DNA of 64,000 nt from Bugula neritina (Eukaryota > Bryozoa > Gymnolaemata > Cheilostomatida > Bugulidae). The notes under the pieces were generated by a model, which was not told where the DNA came from, ran no database searches, and saw only the letters and a program-made list of their open reading frames with translations. Below, piece after piece: positions 38,655-52,200 of the stretch. Each line of letters begins with the position of its first letter. Position 1 is the stretch's first letter. The stretch spans positions 23,090,819 to 23,154,818 of the forward strand of contig OZ037768.1 in the NCBI GenBank assembly GCA_964035545.1. The letters run 5' to 3'. The translations under genes were made by a program, and so were the position numbers.

Positions 38655-41600
38655 TTGCTTGAATCATAATCACGACCTACTTCTGCGAACAATCAATTTT
38701 CCTTGTATTAATGCGCTGTCATCACGACGTAAAACTTGACTAATAATTACGAAACATCACGTGACACTGAAATTACGTATAGGGTTGAAAATAATTATTA
38801 TCATTACGATAAACAATGCAAAGTATTAGAATAATATGAGCAAAATAAGTATAGTATCATAATTAAGTTTAATTTTTGTTGGAGTACAACAAAATAAAAT
38901 TAACTTGGTGATGTTCTTACAATAGTACAAGTTTTGCAGTACCCAGGAAGCTAAATTAGACTAAGTGCCACACCAAGATAATATATCATCAAGTGGATGA
39001 AAACAAAATGGACTTTCAAAGTTCAGTTTGGGGCTGTAAATAATTACTAAGGATTATGTTCAGTATTACACTTTGTTATAAAAAATCCACAGATTCTTAA
39101 AAAAAACTATTCGAAAGCTGTCAATATGGCTCTTCCATTTTGAAAAAGTTTTTGTTTATGTAAAACATCGTATAATAATTGTTTCACATTGTACTTGTAT
39201 TGCATGGTTTTCCTGGTACTAAAATCCCCTGAACTGCTAGACACTAAGCCACATAATAAAGTGAAAGAATGGTTTTTATATGGTGTTATAATAAAATATT
39301 ATTAAATGCCTTTTCCATTAATATTGTACATTCCAATTTCCTCTTCAGTTTCTTTTATTAGAAAATTTATATTAATAAAATTATAAAAGCCTGTCCATAT
39401 ATCAACCTAACGTATATATCTGTAAAGATTTAAGGTTTTTGGCTTGAGCAAAACTTCTGAATGTTTTACTTTTAAGGACCTGTGCAAAAGCAATATATCA
39501 AAATAATTGTCATGAAAAGTTCATTTCATTAGTACTCTATTACTTTCTATTTTGGGTTCAAACAAAGCTAGTTGTTAGTTAGATTTCAACTTTTTCTAGT
39601 TAGCACCAATGTAACTCTATGATGATGAATCATAATAATGAGACTGAAATCGATTCATTTGATTGCATTAGTCATTACCTGATATGTTTACATGTTAAGA
39701 ATCAACATTACATAACATTATTCGAACTTTGGCAACAGAACGTGTTTTACTAAACATCTAGAGTAGCTTCACAAGATAAGTACCATGCAATAGCTAGCTG
39801 TAGCTTTATAGCCTGTTGGCTGTTATGGCTTGGGAAAGCTTTTCTAAAGACTTAAGCAGCCCCCCCCCCCCCCACAGGCCTTCAAGTATACTGTTGATTT
39901 ACTTTTTACCAATGTTATACATTATCCTACATTACTGGTTGCATATGGATACAGCATGTAGTTTGTTCAAACCTTCATCTAACACCACAACAGTGTATAT
40001 TTATATCAAGTGGGGTTAGATATGCATACACAATGACCACATCATTATTCTCCTGGTAGTAGTTCATCATACTACTAATCATCTTTATATCTGATCATAC
40101 ATGCAAAGCTACCCATATGTGGTTGGTACACCTTCATGTTTCATTACTAATGCTATGCTAATATGAGGTTCATCTTGATAAATGAATTCATAATCTAACC
40201 CAGTTCACAAAGCTATCCCAGATAGCTGGGGTAATGTTGTGTTGTGCTGTATACTTGGTAAATAATATACTGTATATGTGAGTAACATCTCTACACTAAG
40301 TATTGCTTTTAAATATGAAAGAAAATAAACGTTATACACACAGTAGTTTCATATATCTATTCACCTCTTCTAATCTGTACACTGATAAAAAACTGTTGAT
40401 AGAATAAAGGTTGTTGATCTTTGTTTCATGTAGATACTAGTAAAAGTGAGTGACCATACAATGGAGATGCTGTGTAACTTAGTCTTTACAGGATACGTCC
40501 ATCATTTCTACATCATCGCTGGCAGGTCGCATCCTGATAAATACAAGACCACTGTTCACACAAAAGCTTTATTACAGCTTTTATTACAAGGAAGCTAACC
40601 AAGCCTCTATCTTCCAAACTATGACTATCACTGGCTGTTGAAATGTAGTTTCAAAACAACTGTGAAATCATTACACTCAATATGGCGTCAACAATTTTAT
40701 TGTTGGAAGAAAAGCTTTGTCACAAACAAAGCTTTTCTTTCAGACAAGCTATCAGAATGAGTAGATTCAATAGCAGCTATTGTGCCTTTGTTACTTTGAA
40801 CTTTCAGATATCCCCTTGTTTATAAGAGCAAAGTTCCTATAGTGATGCTAATTTCGGACTACACGTAACCGGCATTTGAAAACTGCCCCTGCTTGAAATT
40901 CCCCAACAAACATGATGCAATTCGCTGCTTACTTTAATCTCAAAAACAAATAATATGTATATGGAATAAGAGAGGCATTTGCTGCTAGGAACTTCAGCTA
41001 TTTATAGCCCCAACTTTTCAGTATAGCCGTACACAGTAAATTGTAGCTAAAACAGACTTAAGTTGAGGCTATTGAGTTGAATAATTATTTATGTAGCTCG
41101 GGAGAACACTGGAGGTTCTGGCTATTCAGGTAAAGTAATGGGTGTTACTGGAAGAGCTGGAAGCCCTGGTGTGCTAGGCAACTCCCTGGAACAGCTAATA
41201 AATACCATTTGGTGTGCTTACAGCTGCTGAGAAAATCACACCAATAGACAACACCACCTATGGTTACCTCCAGGAAAGCTGAAATATCACTAACTTTCTC
41301 CATGACAGCTTCAGTTCATCCTTCATCCTGATGACTAACAAGGAAAAGGAAAGAATACATCATTCAAAGAGCCATGCTAGCTTTAGTCTCAGACATTTTA
41401 TATTTTCTCATTAAAAAGAGCAACTTATACCTCATTTTATCACATTTACGTTTATAATACATTGCCACCTATGTAGCACGTAGGTTTCTTTCTTTCCCAT
41501 GGTTGTAGGCTTGTAGCATTACTAACCTACACCCTGAGCTAGAATTCGAATTATAAACATAATGGCACCAGCATTATGCAATTAGTACAAGCTACAACAA

Positions 41601-43219
41601 AGAACTTGGAATATTTAGTTCAAGCCAAGCTGTCAAAGTAGCTGATTCATGTTAACAACGCTATTAATCGGCCAACCCCCTAGTTGAAGCGAAGCTACTA
41701 CAAAGAATAAACTAAGCTTATAAGTGAATGCCTTGCTTAATTCACTTGAGTTTAATGCAGTTTCTCTTTAGCTGGTCCCAATCAATATTTCAGCATTATT
41801 AGATAAATTCTTACAGTTATACCCACAGGCCACCATTATGAGTTTATTTCTGTACCAGCTCAAATAGCAATCAATTAAACAGTATGTTTATACATCGCGT
41901 TTCACTTGCTGATATCAGCTTGTTTGGATTAACCAGTGATTAGTTATACCCAAAGTATTTAAACCCTTTCTAGTTTGAACCCAGCTTATATAAATTACTA
42001 ATTTTAAAAGCCATGGTCCTTTAGCTGTTTTCTCAATTCATAAATTAGTTGATTGGTATATGACTTTGTCCTGCCAACAAAATCAAAAAATATTTAAATA
42101 GCTATGTACTTTGTACCCTGAATTGTTTTGATGCCAAAACAGTATCATGTCCAATTATAATTTATCGGTCAAGTCTTACACATGTCTTGAAGCTTTGAGC
42201 TCTGAGTACATGCATCTAGAAAAATCCTCAACATAAAATTTGTTCACTTATATGATAATTTACTAGAATATTCCTGAATATTCCGTTACAAATATCACGT
42301 CATGGTGACATGGTTATAAGAAGATATTGAGTGAGTCATGAAAACATTGTATTGCATCACAGCATGTTCGGCAATATCTAATATCACAAATATTATCACT
42401 TTGAGTGCCTGATCCCTTCTGAACTCTTGTTACCTTCAGACACTTAAAAATATTTATCACATTATCTGTACCAATCACGTGATGACTGAAAACTAAAAAC
42501 AAAGCTTCAACTCAATGTCAACTATCATCACTTCCCAATATGGGAGATCACTTTGTTACAGATATATAGGCAGATGTTTGATGTAGCTGCTCACACAAAA
42601 CATATGTGCTATCTTATATCTTAATCTGTGTTCAATATTCTTCAGTGGTCACTAAAACAGCACTGATAACCCCCCCCCCCCCCCCCAGTTAAGAGGTATA
42701 CATTAAATAAAAAATAAGGCAATGCTAGAATAGTGTATATTAGGAAGCAGATGGTAAAGTTACGAGATAAAACCCTGGAATTCTCTGGAACATTTAGTCA
42801 CCCTTCCTTACTATCAGCTAATCATGTTACCCAGCAACTATCAGTCTGAATTTAGGTATGTATTGTATAAACATAACAGCCTAGATGTCAATACAGGGAG
42901 ACCTTATAACAATCTCTATAGTACAGCTAGTGTAAATAGTGATTACTGGGGTTATAGCAGTATAGCTAGTGTTTACAAAACATGGTGCATACAGAGTGAA
43001 GGTTTAATATATTCCACTACAAGTACTTATAGAATGAGTTAGGTATTTGTATTCATCAATATTATAGGACAGGTAAAAGTTACTGGAAAAGAAGTAGCCA
43101 TGCTTTGAGATGTAACATCATTATGATAGCTTCAATAACTTTAAACCTCAACTTATTAATCTATTTATAACTGGAAGGGTAATTTAGCTGAAGAATAGTT
43201 CACAACTGTAAGCTCCAGT

Positions 43220-43325
43220 AGACACATGAGTTTATATCATTGCAACTGTGGGCCACTATATTGCATCGCTTTATCCCATTGAGGGGACAAATCCCAAAAC
43301 AGTTTTTGTACACTGATTAAGTTGC
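43220..43325. repeat. Dispersed repeat, copy 2
   Basis: Shares tgtgggcca, then tgaggggacaaatcccaaaa and an acag-cactgatta tail with the sequence at 23060-23140. Confidence 0.5.
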
Positions 43326-44154
43326 ATAGTATATAATAATGTAAATTTAGAATAAACAAATGGAACAAATAGAAATAAAAGTTACAAGACATTATTTCAA
43401 ACATTATATAACTGTAAATATTTCTTTGAAGTTGTTAAAAGTGGTTCTATTGGTGTATTATATGTATTATGGACACATGACACAATGATGGTATGGCGTC
43501 ACCAGTAAAATAATAAAGTTGCTTGCTCATGCTTCCTACAATTTTAGAATGCGAACACTTTTCAGTAATAATATTTTAAATGTTAGTGAAACGTATTTTC
43601 AATCAATAGTTTAGAATGTTGCACACTGATACTTATGATACATCAATAAACTTACGCCGTATTAGCGTCAAGTAAAAATAAAAAGTGGCACTTCAACATC
43701 ATTATAAACATGTGAAAGAATATGAATATTATCTCAAAATTTGGAAACTCTAAAGAGTTTTTGCATCCCGATCTTTTGTCAACAGTGTTCCAGAAATCGA
43801 ATTATTTTTCGAAAGAGCTCCTTGCTCTCTACAAAGCCTAGCGCTGGAAGACTGTTTCCCTTTTAATATTTCGGAATATTTTATTACAATATAACGAATG
43901 GAAGCCTTCTCGCCTATTATCGTAGACGTTGTAATAACAACAAACTCCCACCCCTGAATTTTCTTCCCAAAAACAAAATAATAAATATAATACTGACAGT
44001 GTATTAAAATAACTACTAAATAATCTACTAAACCCCCTTTTTAAACTGTTGTGTAACTTTTGAAATTGGCTGTGGTGCGAAAAACTTGAAAAAATTGAGC
44101 TTTTTATCGCTCTAAAGCACGTCAATGTTTTATTGTGTCTAAACTCTAAAGTAA

Positions 44155-44460
44155 TTACTATTAGTATTAGTATTAGTATTGGTATTACTATGTCTATTAG
44201 TATTACTATTACTATTACTATTAGTAACTACTAAAATTTTTGAGTAAAATAGTAATAATAATACTTATAGTTATACTAATAGTAATAGTAATATTTGGCA
44301 TCATTATGATAGTCATATGATTACATGAGTATGATTATATTTGAATTTATTATTAATAATAATATTGAATTTGATAATTAGTATAAAATTGAGTATTACT
44401 ATTACTGTAATAGCCATACATCTATATTAGTATTAGTATTACTATAATTAGCAATTATTT
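44155..44460. repeat. Simple repeat (tta/gta/att trinucleotide mix)
   Basis: Runs of ttagtattagtattac and related six-base units. No coding content. Confidence 0.8.
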
Positions 44461-45271
44461 TTATCAATTCAATATTGATTTATTATACTTATACTGCTAG
44501 TTATAGTAAATAAATAATATGAACACTTATACAGTCTCACTCAAAGTCTTAGATTTAGTGTTGCACTTACTGGTACTGTTATTCTAACTACGTCATGCTT
44601 ATAGTTATGCTAATGCTGTAAAATTGTAACGTTGAAGAGACAAAGTAAAAGTGAAAGTAAGTCTAAAAGTTGAGTAACTGTAAGAGTAAGTTTATACTAA
44701 TACTTTAAGTAAAAGTTTATAGATATTACGTCTATAGTTACTGTTGATCATAATCATTATTAACACATCAACTGTTAACAATAGCGTCATAGTAATGTTA
44801 TTGTTAACAATAACATTAAACATCACAACAAGTCAAGTCAATGGTTAACCTATCAAGTCAAGGTGATAGTTGAGACAAAAAGTTTTAACTCAAGTTTAAA
44901 TTAAATTAGTCAATGACTTGAGTTTTATCACTATAAATTGAGTTGCAAGTTTTTGATCAAGTTTGTATATACATAAAACACGTAACGTACGAAAATGTAC
45001 ATATTATGTGCACACACATACAGACATTATATATGCATAAATGATAAATAAATACGTACAAATGAATAATTATATTTTCGGTGTTTCGTTTCCTGTATAA
45101 ATTTTGCATAACCATGGCAGGTGGTGCTGAATAGCAGCTCAAACTTTTTGTTATAGAATAGGCAGCATTTGACCCCCCCCCCTCGTACATGTAGGTGTTT
45201 GCCTGTAGAACTGAGGCTAGATTTTTATTTTTCAGGGATTGACTCATATTGGCACGCCAAGACAGGTGACT

Positions 45272-46421
45272 ATGAAAAGCAGCGTAGCATTCCGGAAGAG
45301 TGTGTCAGATGACACGGAGCGAGTGGTGGAAAAGTCTGATACTAACAGCTCAATAGTATCTGATGATATCACGAAGCCGCCACAGACTGTTAGAGAGTAT
45401 GTGGCTCACGCCATTCACTCTCGCAAGTTCCAGATTGTAGTTATCTGTTTGGTTGTACTAGACTGTATGCTGGTTATCTCTGAGTTGCTCATCGACTTGA
45501 AGGCATTCGAACAGGAAGCTGAAGTTGGGCACAGTCTCTCCGAGTCCTCCACCTCGAGTCACACTCTAGTAACAAATGACGAGCCCAGTGCTGGCGATGA
45601 CGTCAAGCAAGCCCTTGAGGCGGCTGAGCAGCGGAAAGCAGCCACGATTTTAGCGGCCGAAGTGCTGCACTACTGCAGTATCGTCATACTTAGCATATTC
45701 TTGCTAGAAATATGCGCCAAACTCTTTGCAATGGGAAAAGAATTCTTCTATCACAAAATGGAGATTATTGATGCTGTGATTGTAATTATATCATTTGCTC
45801 TTGACATTGCTTTCATAGATGCAGAAGGCCTGGCGTCTGCGTTTGGCCTGCTTGTGCTTCTGCGGTTGTGGCGAATTGGAAGAGTTGTCAATGGTTTGTA
45901 GCCGTTTATCTTCGCTATTGTCTCCCCATTCTCCATACAATACTGACAGAAAAAATGGACAATATGCATTAGTTACTGTTACTTTGTAAAAAAGTTTTAA
46001 AAAAATATTTTCATTGATGTAATGATTTAATAATATGTGATTCAGTCACAAGACTTTCTTGTCAGTTTTGATACATTTTTCTTGTTTTTTGCAATAATCA
46101 TAAATAATGTTTCACTTATTGAATTGTGTCTGTTTTTTAGGAATTGTCCTCTCTATGAATACTAAAGCCGAAAAGAAAATAGCCAAGGAAAAGGGATTGA
46201 GGGAAGCAGCAGAGGCTGAGCTAGTTAAATACAGAGAGTATTGCAGTGCTCAGGAGAGAGAGATAGAGGCACTTCAGTTGCTGCTCACTCAGCATGATAT
46301 TAAGTTTACTAAGATGGCCAAACCCATGCCCCCAGTCAGTACCATCAACGTAGTGGCCGAGGTTAACCAGTATATAGAAGCAATTCGAGTTGCTGACTCT
46401 ACTGATGACTCAACTACTTAA
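45272..46421 (+). CDS. HVCN1: Voltage-gated proton channel Hv1
   Basis: Two coding exons, 45272-45893 and 46141-46421, give 300 residues. The ATG at 45272 is the first in frame. An acceptor-like tttcag at 45230-45235 suggests an upstream 5' exon, which could also carry more coding. Four helices are visible: S1 about 53-76 with the selectivity aspartate at 64, S2 131-152, S3 164-184 with Asp167 and Asp178, and S4 189-208 with the signature R-L-W-R-I-G-R-V-V-N (Arg198, 201, 204, Asn207). There is no separate pore domain. Residues 209-290 form a long amphipathic coiled coil (AEKKIAKEKGLREAAEAEL), which in this family dimerises the channel. The S1-S2 loop is about 50 residues, acidic and Ser-rich, much longer than in mammals. 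The S2 histidine of the zinc site is kept (LHYCS); the S3-S4 histidine is absent. It extrudes protons from depolarised cells. Confidence 0.96.
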
Positions 46422-46429
46422 GCATGATG

Positions 46430-46708
46430 ACTCTGTACCTGTCTACAGCTCATTCTATGTCTACAGTTCATTCTATGTCTACAGTTTATTCTATGTCTAC
46501 AGTTCATTCTATGTCTACAGTTCATTCTATACTGTCTACAGTTAATTCTATACTGTCTACAGTTAATTCTATAGCTGACTACAGTTCTCTCTACAGTTCA
46601 TTCTATACTGTCTACAGTTAATTCTATAGCTGACTACAGTTCTCTCTACAGTTCATTCTATACTGTCTACAGTTAATTCTATAGCTGTCTACAGTTCCCT
46701 CTACAGTT
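46430..46708. repeat. Tandem repeat of tctacagttcattctat in the Hv1 3' UTR
   Basis: About 14 units of 18-21 bp begin nine bases after the Hv1 stop codon and lie before its polyadenylation signal, so they should be transcribed in the mRNA. Confidence 0.9.
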
Positions 46709-47012
46709 GCCTCATGGCCTCACACGCTCAAACATTTTGTTCACTCTGTGTTGATCATTATAAATACTTTTTGTATTTTCACGCTTGAAAAAGTGTTATC
46801 GATTATATTTATTAACTATCAATGCATAGTTGAGTTCCAATCTTGTGTACTACATTGATAATTGACATTTTTTGTCATTGTATGTTTATTATTTAGTAAA
46901 ATCGTATTTCATCACTTGTATCAAGTCATTGACATTTTACTATGTTGTTTTTTACTTTTTAAATATTTTGTCATCTTTAATCCAGTTTGTGCTGATATTC
47001 TAGAACTAGTCA

Positions 47013-47018
47013 AATAAA
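47013..47018 (+). terminator. Polyadenylation signal of Hv1
   Basis: AATAAA followed by a GT-rich stretch (tgttgagttgtg), about 590 bases after the stop. Confidence 0.65.
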
Positions 47019-47039
47019 TGTTGAAGATAATGTTGAGTT

Positions 47040-49235
47040 GTGAGGACATTGATGGGAAGGGCGAGTAATTGTAATTTGGTGACAAGGGATTATTTAGAAT
47101 AGATGCTTGCGATAATTAAACTGACTATTAAAATAAAAATCCCTTTTAGACTTGGATTTGGAAATTCTAAGCTTAATGAAAATAAATATTTTTGTCCCCC
47201 ATAGCATGATCATGCAATCATTACAGTTAATTACTCCTAAATAATTGTATGCATTGATAGTGCTGCGTTTTATAAAACGAGTGTGCATGTAGACTACAGT
47301 TGAAATAAAATGGTGAAATAAAACTGTATTGAGCAACATTTTTATTCGACCTAATTAATTGTTATTAATTTAGAGCTGCATGCTGTTACTTGAAAAGCCT
47401 ATACTCTATAGTCTATAGCATAGGCAATTTCCAAGATACGAACACGTTTTGAAATGGAGTTATCATCTCCCAACAAACTTTCCGTTCCTTTTTCTTTACC
47501 ATGTGTGTTTCTACGCGATATAGTTGGTGTTATAACTGTTGTTTATAATTGTTTACTATAAGCTGTAAATCTTTGTTTGTGCATTTTCTCTTTTTGTTTG
47601 CTATTTTTTTTATACAATATAGATTTATTTGACAGTGTTTGTTGTTTCACAAAGTCCTGAATTCTTTAAATGATGGAGTTTTCATCTAATTAGAATTTCA
47701 GAAAATGAATTACATGACACGATAAATTATCGACGCGTAATATTACCACCAATTATGAGTTCATGTGGCTGGCCATTGACAACCAAGCAATCAGCTGGAT
47801 GAAAATTTCATCACTGGGTGGTTGCCTTTAAAACGTTGCAGAATTGTTTTAGCCAGCATAGTATCATTAAATCTGCTTTGGCAAAGAATTGTACCTTCAG
47901 CTTACAAACCTAAATGTCTACTGTGGACTTGGTAAGTTTAATATAAATGAAGTGCGTCCCTTTGGGTAATAAATAATATTAATATTATTAATAATTAAAT
48001 CAAAGTTTAATATTATTAATTATAAAATTGAACTTGCGAATACCAAATCAAAATGAAAGTCAAAGGATATATCCATACTGATGCTGATAGTGATAGTAAT
48101 ACTAATACTAATAGTAGTAGTGTCTAGTCATGGCCTGATACTGATAGTGATACTTTCGTGATTATGATCATGATGTAAGTGATACTGATAGTGCTTGCGA
48201 CTCACGTCTCGCAATTACCATTCTGATTCTCATTCTATTACTATTAGTATTACTATTTCTACTTCTAGTTTCACTGTCAATTTAACTTGCTTTTAGTTTA
48301 AGTTTTGTTCCTAACTTTTTGTCGCATTCAATTTAGTTTAAACTTTGTTGAGTTGCAACTTTACATACTTAGAGTTGGTACCGACTGTTGACTAATCAAA
48401 TCGACTTATCGAGATATAATTGTAAAAAAATTTAATATTGTTTAAATTTCAAGCTATATTTATCATATCTTCATTGTGATGATGTTTGTTATAGCTGTTG
48501 ATTAGAAATTCGAACTGAGAATGTGAATTAATTCATGTTTTCATTTGAGCTAGTTTCTAAAATATGTTATTATAAGCTTTAAAATTGTCATGAAAACCCG
48601 AGAAAAAACAATAAACAGTTTTTATATATACAAACTTATAGTGGATCAATTCAAATTAAAATTGCGCGAATACATTACTGGTTCAAGTCTTTTAATTGAT
48701 GCAGTTATTTAAATCGTTACCAGTAATGTTCCCAATGGCATAAACTTTTTAGTTTATAATCCAATTTGAAAGGTTTTCTTGTAAAATTATTAAGAAAATA
48801 ACATTAACTCTAACTGTAACTGGCTAAACACTCTTGGAAGTTAATTAAATGTTCCCTGTGTTGTTTGTAGGATCTAAACTGCTTTTGCTTCTCAGCACAT
48901 ATGTTCGTTGGACGATTCGGAAGCAGCGACTTCTGCCTAGCGCAACACGCCTCCTGCTGCTGCTGCTAGCGACCTAATCACTTGGCCGACTGAATTTCGT
49001 AGAAAGTTGTTCTTTCTTGTTGTTTATGTAACGAGGTTTCCACATTATCCCTCGACTTCCACAGATGGGTTAATTAGTCTACAGCATAAAAATTTAGTGC
49101 AATACAAAATTTACTAACATAAATTGATCTTCCAAAATTGTAAACTCAGCCGAGCTGGTGGTTATTGCTTGGTAGTGGTAAATAGCAAATGTACAAATGT
49201 TTGACAAAAAACTAAGCACAAAGAAGGCATTCAAC
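47040..49235. other. Intergenic region and probable promoter/5' leader of PRL
   Basis: Mostly AT-rich with simple repeats at 48080-48260. A more GC-rich island at 48870-48975 (ctgctgctgctgctagc) is a plausible PRL leader exon or promoter. No other gene is supported. Confidence 0.45.
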
Positions 49236-52200
49236 ATGGCCGCCACTGCTCCTCGTCTCACCGTCAATGGTAGCGACGGTGGAGTGTCCGAGATAAAGTT
49301 CAAGCAGATGAAGTTCCTCATTACTGACAGACCAACTGAGGCCACTCTCGACCGCTACATCGAGGTAGTTGTTAATATCACTGCTGTTTTTTTAAAACTA
49401 AAAAACTGATGCATCTAGTGCAAGCAACTGTTAGGTTAGTTTTTCAGGGGGTTGTTATTTTCCTTTTATTTTGTCTGCAGCCTGGCAGATATGTGATTCA
49501 TGCTTATCTCTGTGAGTTGTTTTGATTAGAAAACCTCAACAGCTACTGTAACAGTTTTACTTAGCCTGTAGCTGCCTTGTCTATACTCTAGGAGGCTGTA
49601 GCATTCTATAGTGTTGTCTGATTGTAGGAGCTAAACAAGAACAATGTAAAAGAAGTGGTTCGAGTCTGTAAACCAACTTATGACGCCCACAAACTGTCGG
49701 ATGTCGGCATTCAAGTCATCGTAAGTTATCAAGTTGGGCGGCATCGACCATATCTTATCTGGCAGTCATTTTTGGCATTCATTAAATTCCAATGGAATAC
49801 CTCCTGGTGCTCCATAGTGCTTTGTACATACACTTATCTATCTTGTACCCCCCCCCCCCCCTGATAGGGGGTATAGCACTGTGTGGTATAGCACTGTGTA
49901 GTATAGCACTGTGTAGTATAGCACTGTGTAGTATAGCACTGTGTAGTATAGCACTGTGTAGTATAGCACTGTGTAGTATAGCACTGTGTAGTATAGCACT
50001 GTGTAGTATAGCACTGTATAGTATAGCACTGTGTAGTATAGCACTGTGTAGTATAGCACTGTATGGTATAGCACTTCGTAGTATAGCACTGAAGAGTGAA
50101 TCATCAAAGCTGTTGTCACTCACACCATATCCTGTTCTCCTTTCTATGCAATCAACTGTTTACACAAGTTTGTATGTCTTTTGTATAACAAACAACTCTC
50201 TGGCTTTATGGTCATTGTCTACTTGCCTACTGCAGTGTGTGTTTACCTGCTTACTGCAGTGTGTGTCTACCTGCGGGGTGTATATTTACCTGCTGTCTAT
50301 GTTACAGGACTGGTCCTATGCCGACGGACAGTCTCCACCTGTAGATGTTCTCAACAAGTGGCTGAACCTGGTGAAGGCCAGATACCAGAAGAGCTCTGAC
50401 AGCTGCATTGCTGTCCACTGCGTGGCAGGTTTAGGCAGGTGAGTTGAGCGCTGCTGGGTGCTGACTCTGTAGACTGCTGACTCTGTAGACTGCTGACTCT
50501 GTGTAGACTGCTGACTCTGTAGACTGCTGACTCTGTAGACTGGTGACTCTGTGTAGACTGCTGACTCTGTGTAGACTGCTGACTCTGTAGACTGCTGACT
50601 CTGTGTAGACTGCTGACTCTGTAGACTGCTGACTCTGTAGACTGGTGACTCTGTGTAGACTGCTGACTCTGTGTAGACTGCTGACTCTGTAGACTGCTGA
50701 CTCTGTAGACTGCTGACTCTGTGTAGACTGCTGACTCTGTGTAGACTGCTGACTCTGTAGACTGCTGACTCTGTGTAGACTGCTGACTCTGTGTAGACTG
50801 CTGACTCTGTGTAGACTGCTGACTCTGTGTAGACTGCTGACTCTGTAGACTGCTGACTCTGTGTAGACTGCTGACTCTGTGTAGACTGCTGACTCTGTAG
50901 ACTGCTGACTCTGTGTAGACTGCTGACTCTGTGTAGACTGGGGCAGCAGTTGCTCACTTGAGTAGTTGAGTAGTATATAATGCCTGCCAGCTCATTGTCT
51001 GGCTGCTATTAATGCATCAATCAATAAGTATATTACCATCCTAGCTGTCAATAGATGAACTTGCTCATGATATGTATTCAGTATTGTGGTTGCTAGACTC
51101 TGTTATACACTCTTAACTCCACAGCCTACTGCCTCGTGGCATAGCATACGTGACCCTCACTTGTGTGGGATAAGAAGGTCGTTAGCCTCCTTAGCTGGCA
51201 CATGCCCTGTCTTTATTAGCCAGCCATTGCACCATCACCCTGTGTCCAGTAGTATAACTAACTGTATAGTATAACTAACTGTATAGTATAACTAACTGTA
51301 TAGTATAACTAACTGTAGAGTATAACTAACTGTATAGTATAACTAACTGTATAGTATAACTAACTGTAGAGTGTAACTAACTGTATAGTATAACTAGCTG
51401 TAGAGTATAACTAACTGTATAGTATAACTAACTGTAGAGTATAACTAGCTGTATAGTATAACTAACTGTAGAGTACAACTAGCTACTGTTGCAGGGCCCC
51501 AGTGCTGGTAGCCATTGCCCTCATGGAGCTGGGGATGAAGTACGAAGACGCAGTGTCTCTCATCAGAACGTAAGCTGACCCTCTATTCACCCCTTTAGAC
51601 CTCGTAGTTACATGAACATATGTTGATATTCAAGTGGCCACCCACTTGTTTGTTACAATCTGTTCACTGCACTAACATAGCTGCACTAACATAGCTGCAC
51701 TAACATAGTGACTATATTGTTGAGCTGCTGCCTGGTATGCTGTTTCTGTTTATATTACCTGCCCTCCTGAGTGCAGTTCACTTATGTAACGACTTTACTT
51801 ACATTAACAAAATACCCAGTATTATTCACTTAAATACCCACTATTCTTCACTAAAATACCCAGTATTCTTGCTGATGGTGTCGTTTGGGAGTGGAATTTT
51901 ACAAACCTTCAGTCCAGGATGTATTGCATCATAATTGGAAATTACTTGTTTATTGCAGTTTATTGCGCAGTTAGTCTTATCAATACACTCTATAGAGTCA
52001 TCATTGTGAAAACATAAATATTTTTCCTAAATTTGCGTATCAAAAACCTGTTGTGTGTTTAGTCGTAGTTGAAACCAGATTTGCTGTGTGTGTCAAAACC
52101 CAAGCAATGGGAATAATATTGATAGGGTTTAACTTGCAATGCCTTTGTCTGGAGATATTCACTTGTTGTTACCTAGCAACTACTTAACATCTTGTGGTGT

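Larger units (their letters stand above)
38660..45235. other. 6.6 kb stretch without a convincing gene
   Basis: AT-rich, with C runs at 39860-39873, 42670-42686 and 45173-45182, a hairpin at 40705-40741, a dispersed-repeat copy near 43220-43320, simple ttagtattac repeats at 44155-44460 and a perfect palindrome at 44793-44818. Short frames such as 42824-43042 have no recognisable domain. A possible tiny last exon on the minus strand (about 40490-40540, reading RPASDDVEMMDVSCKD) is too short to call. Confidence 0.55.

Noticed and set aside
42824-43042. 72-residue plus-strand frame
   Set aside because: Biased toward Ser, Tyr and Asn from local repeats, with no domain and no splice context.
48870-48976. 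A leucine-rich frame after an acceptor-like ttgtag
   Set aside because: It lies past the Hv1 polyadenylation signal, has no recognisable domain and is rich in ctg repeats; more likely PRL leader or promoter sequence.
49782-50957. Long frames with repeated IALCS, YYTVL and ESAVYT
   Set aside because: They come from the 15 bp and 16/18 bp arrays in PRL introns.
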